From: Mytilus trossulus
Lineage: Eukaryota > Mollusca > Bivalvia > Mytilida > Mytilidae
DNA: 64,000 bases
Reading direction: 5' to 3'
Assembly (NCBI RefSeq): GCF_036588685.1
Contig: NC_086377.1
Span: 80,420,283 to 80,484,282 of the forward strand
This document shows positions 61,746-64,000 of the stretch, piece by piece (positions within the stretch are counted from its first letter, which is position 1; every line of letters begins with the position of its first letter). Made by a program: the position numbers and the translations under genes. The notes under the pieces are model-generated. The model had not been told where the DNA came from. It saw only the letters and a program-made list of their open reading frames with translations, and did no database searches.

Positions 61746-63652
61746 TCATCCTGTCCAAGGTACATCACAGGGGTTCCATGGTTTGCAGGATTTGTCGGGA
61801 GAATTATCCTGAAATAATAGTATGCTTGTGTTATTTATTTATATAAGTGGTTTGAAATATACGTAATCTAATTAATATTAATTAAAACAGTGATAGAAGA
61901 TTGATTTTAAGAGTTATCGTCCGCTAATCTTCTTTTTCAATTGATTGTACTTGCAAGACTTATGATTCAACAACAAAAAATGCATGTCTGCTCACTCCTA
62001 TTGGTGGTCAGAGTGGACAAGCATGCATAAAGTGTTCCCACCTGGAGCCTATTCTGACTGAGAGCAATTACACATTTAGCAAACTCCAAATGAGCTGTAG
62101 TGAATCATTTTGTGAGTTTTTGGTTTTCTATGAACCAAGAATGAAACTTAAGGTTGCTTATAATTTTCAAAGAAATTCTTGAACAATTTACGTTGTTCTC
62201 AATTTTAATAAACGAAGATTTGTGTAATGTCGATAAATAGCTTCCTGCTAACTTCAATACAGACCAAAAAAGACAACTCTTACATTTCTGAAAGTTAAAG
62301 ACGGCCCTAGCCCCTTATTGTTTGTTTTATACCTAAAGTATATAATTCATGTTTTTCCTATGATTTCACCAAATTAAAAAGCAACGCCATGGGCACTGAA
62401 CAAAACCTGTACTCACTTATATTGCCATATCTTCATCATTTAATGACCAATCAAAACTTATACTCACTAATATTGCCATATCTTCATCATCTATTGACCA
62501 ATCAAATACAAGCATATTTTCTTCTATTCTTTTAGAATGTACAGATTTAGGAATTGTTATAAAACCATGTTGTAAACTCCATCTTATAAGTATTTGTGCT
62601 GGGGATTTGTTGTTTCTGAAAAGTGTTAAAAAGTAAGGAAACAGCATTAATTGCATCCAGACAGAGAAAATGAGTTTAGTTTAAACATATTTATTAATCC
62701 TGGATTGAAAAAACTAGTTTTGCAACATATATTAATCCCTTTCAACTTTGCGGATGCGAGTGCTGCCTTGTAGTGTTCATTCTCGAAATCTACGAGGTTG
62801 TCTTTTACGTGCTAGAGATAATGGCTCTCTCTTAACACGGGTCAGCCATTTATCGTCCCCTTCTGACGGACTGCCATCGATTCCACAAGACCATACTCGC
62901 AAATGGTGTCAAGGGTGAGACGAAAACTCAGTCCCTGAAATTTTCATCCCGGACCAGGAATTGAGTCAGGAACCTTTGTGTTAGTAGTCCTATGCACTAA
63001 CCACTACTGTAGTTCATCACGAAAAAATGAGTGGAACATATCAATAAAAGCTCAGATATAAAAATTACATGATTTAGAATTCACTTTCATCTGCTTTTTC
63101 GTTTGCTGACAGTTAACAATTACAATACGATGAGAAAGAACTTAGGAGTTTTATCCCAAATATTATCGCTCATTGTTCTTGAAATCTTGCAAACTTGAAA
63201 TTGTTCTTATCTTAGTATGTGTTGTATTGCAAATTACTTTTAGTCTAGATAGATGTCAGATTAATATAGTGTGTCCTTTTTATACTTTATTTCTCTCTGG
63301 AAATTTTCCTGTCTGGTCCTTTTCTTCATTTGTTTTTTATTCGGTATTTTGATGTATTTCTGCTATATAAAGAAAGTTACTTCTTGATTATATCCTATAG
63401 ATTCTACACGTGACTATAATTGTGTATACAAACCTTTTTGCGATCTCACAGAGTGTTTCGTCATCAAATCTTTGTCCTTTCACGAGAGGAGCATATCCCA
63501 TGACTGCTATATTATTGTCTCTACAGTATTTAACTATATCCGGTTTCTGTTGCCATGGATGCAGTTCTATCTGATTAACTGATGGTACCGGAAGTCCATG
63601 AGATTTTATACCCTCTAAATGGTGGATACCAAAATTAGATACACCTACTGAT
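61746..63652 (-). CDS. Aldo-keto reductase, last three exons (5' part outside window)
   Basis: NAD(P)H-dependent oxidoreductase of the AKR (beta/alpha)8-barrel family, probably cytosolic; the substrate cannot be told. Exons: 63434-63652 (phase 2 entry, acceptor ttatag, donor gtttgt), 62468-62615 (acceptor ttttcag, donor gtgagt), 61746-61808 (acceptor atttcag, stop TGA). The first carries SVGVSNFGIHHLEG (AKR signature 2 region), PSVNQIELHPWQQ and GYAPLVKG. The second has SPAQILIRWSLQHG and IPKSVHSKRIEEN, where the Lys-Ser binds the 2'-phosphate of NADPH in the family. The last gives a short tail, KPWNPCDVPWTG. The catalytic Asp/Tyr/Lys/His tetrad would be upstream. No matching exon was found between 63653 and 64000. 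A 51 bp duplication copies the middle exon's end and donor. Confidence 0.9.
62411..62512 (-). repeat. 51 bp tandem duplication over an exon end and splice donor
   Basis: 62411-62461 and 62462-62512 are near copies: both read actcact[t/a]atattgcc and then 'atatcttcatcat'. On the minus strand each ends DWS[I/L][D/N]DEDMAI and gtgagt. In the downstream copy an in-frame TAA comes just before the donor. The upstream donor (62467) joins correctly to the last exon. Confidence 0.85.
62741..63019 (-). mobile_element. tRNA-derived SINE in aldo-keto reductase intron
   Basis: On the minus strand it starts near 'agtagtggttagtgcatagg', A-box-like, and about 40 bases later has 'tgactcaattcctgg', a weak B box. 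The body ends 'gcactcgcatccgcaaag'. Its 3' half resembles 54281-54400. Confidence 0.65.
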
Positions 63653-64000
63653 CTATAAGGTAATACTTCAGTTACCATGGTTAAATATATATATATATAT
63701 ATAATGTATGTTCACAATAACACATAGTTTTTAGAAGCAATGCACAGCACAGTAATATGCAAAAATGGCAATCTCAAAGTAGTCCATTGGGAAAAAGATG
63801 TAGATAGAAATGATTCTATGAACACGTATTAATTGCATACTTTCCTATGTTATTACATAAACCAAACAGATTTGACATAACTTATAATATACATGTTCAT
63901 GTTCATAGTTATCTTCACCAACGGAGAAGAAAAACAGAACAACGCTTTGTTTTGTTGTCGATGTTAATTGTTTTACAAAGTACCTGTAAGGCTTTTAATA
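63653..64000. other. Right edge, probable intron of the aldo-keto reductase
   Basis: AT-rich sequence with a (ta)n run near 63685. No splice-bounded frame carrying AKR sequence was found, so the preceding exon should lie beyond the window. Confidence 0.5.

Noticed and set aside
63960-64000. Exon of the aldo-keto reductase at the right edge (gccttacag followed by gtactt)
   Set aside because: In the phase required by the next exon it meets a stop codon and does not resemble the family.

Overview
This window reads as AT-rich nuclear DNA of a bivalve mollusc, most likely a mussel (Mytilidae). Genes are split by GT-AG introns. Dispersed repeats I associate with Mytilus recur in both orientations in introns and between genes, among them a family whose 3' end reads 'gcaatcataccacatcttctt'. 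BTB-BACK-PHR (BTBD6-like) genes are present in several copies. The species call is inference from repeat and gene style; no search was run.

Layout. 1-5.8 kb: no gene; small inverted-repeat elements and dispersed repeats. 6.03-18.81 kb: a satellite of about 60 bp units (about 128 copies), split by a 5.06 kb LTR retrotransposon at 7668-12725. That element lies on the minus strand, its two 867 bp LTRs look identical, and it carries a gag gene but no pol. 18.9-20.8 kb: a dispersed element made of three ~500 bp tandem units. 22.1-31.25 kb: a minus-strand gene that I assembled from 11 exons, two of them only 21 bp; it encodes a secreted 299-residue protein with one six-cysteine, lustrin/WR1-like module and a charged, helix-prone tail. 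32-34 kb: two minisatellites. 35.7-58.7 kb: three BTB-BACK-PHR genes (minus, minus, plus). Each has two coding exons joined inside the equivalent codon, and the introns are full of repeats. 59-59.5 kb: an almost perfect 59 bp minisatellite. 61.7-63.65 kb: the last three exons of an aldo-keto reductase gene on the minus strand, which continues past the right edge.

Most interesting. The long intron of the third BTB gene holds two hammerhead ribozyme cores with every catalytic core base present, in the sense of the gene and 1293 nt apart, with a decayed LINE tail between them. Three eroded copies of the same repeat lie at 5.9, 48.3 and 59.7 kb, and the satellite starts directly at the 3' end of the first. 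Also notable are the gag-only element, which sits in phase inside a satellite unit, and a 51 bp tandem duplication that copies an exon end together with its splice donor in the aldo-keto reductase gene.

The genes show no operon-like relation. The three BTB genes are a paralogous cluster, probably substrate adaptors of Cullin-3 ubiquitin ligases. The secreted protein and the reductase appear unrelated to them.
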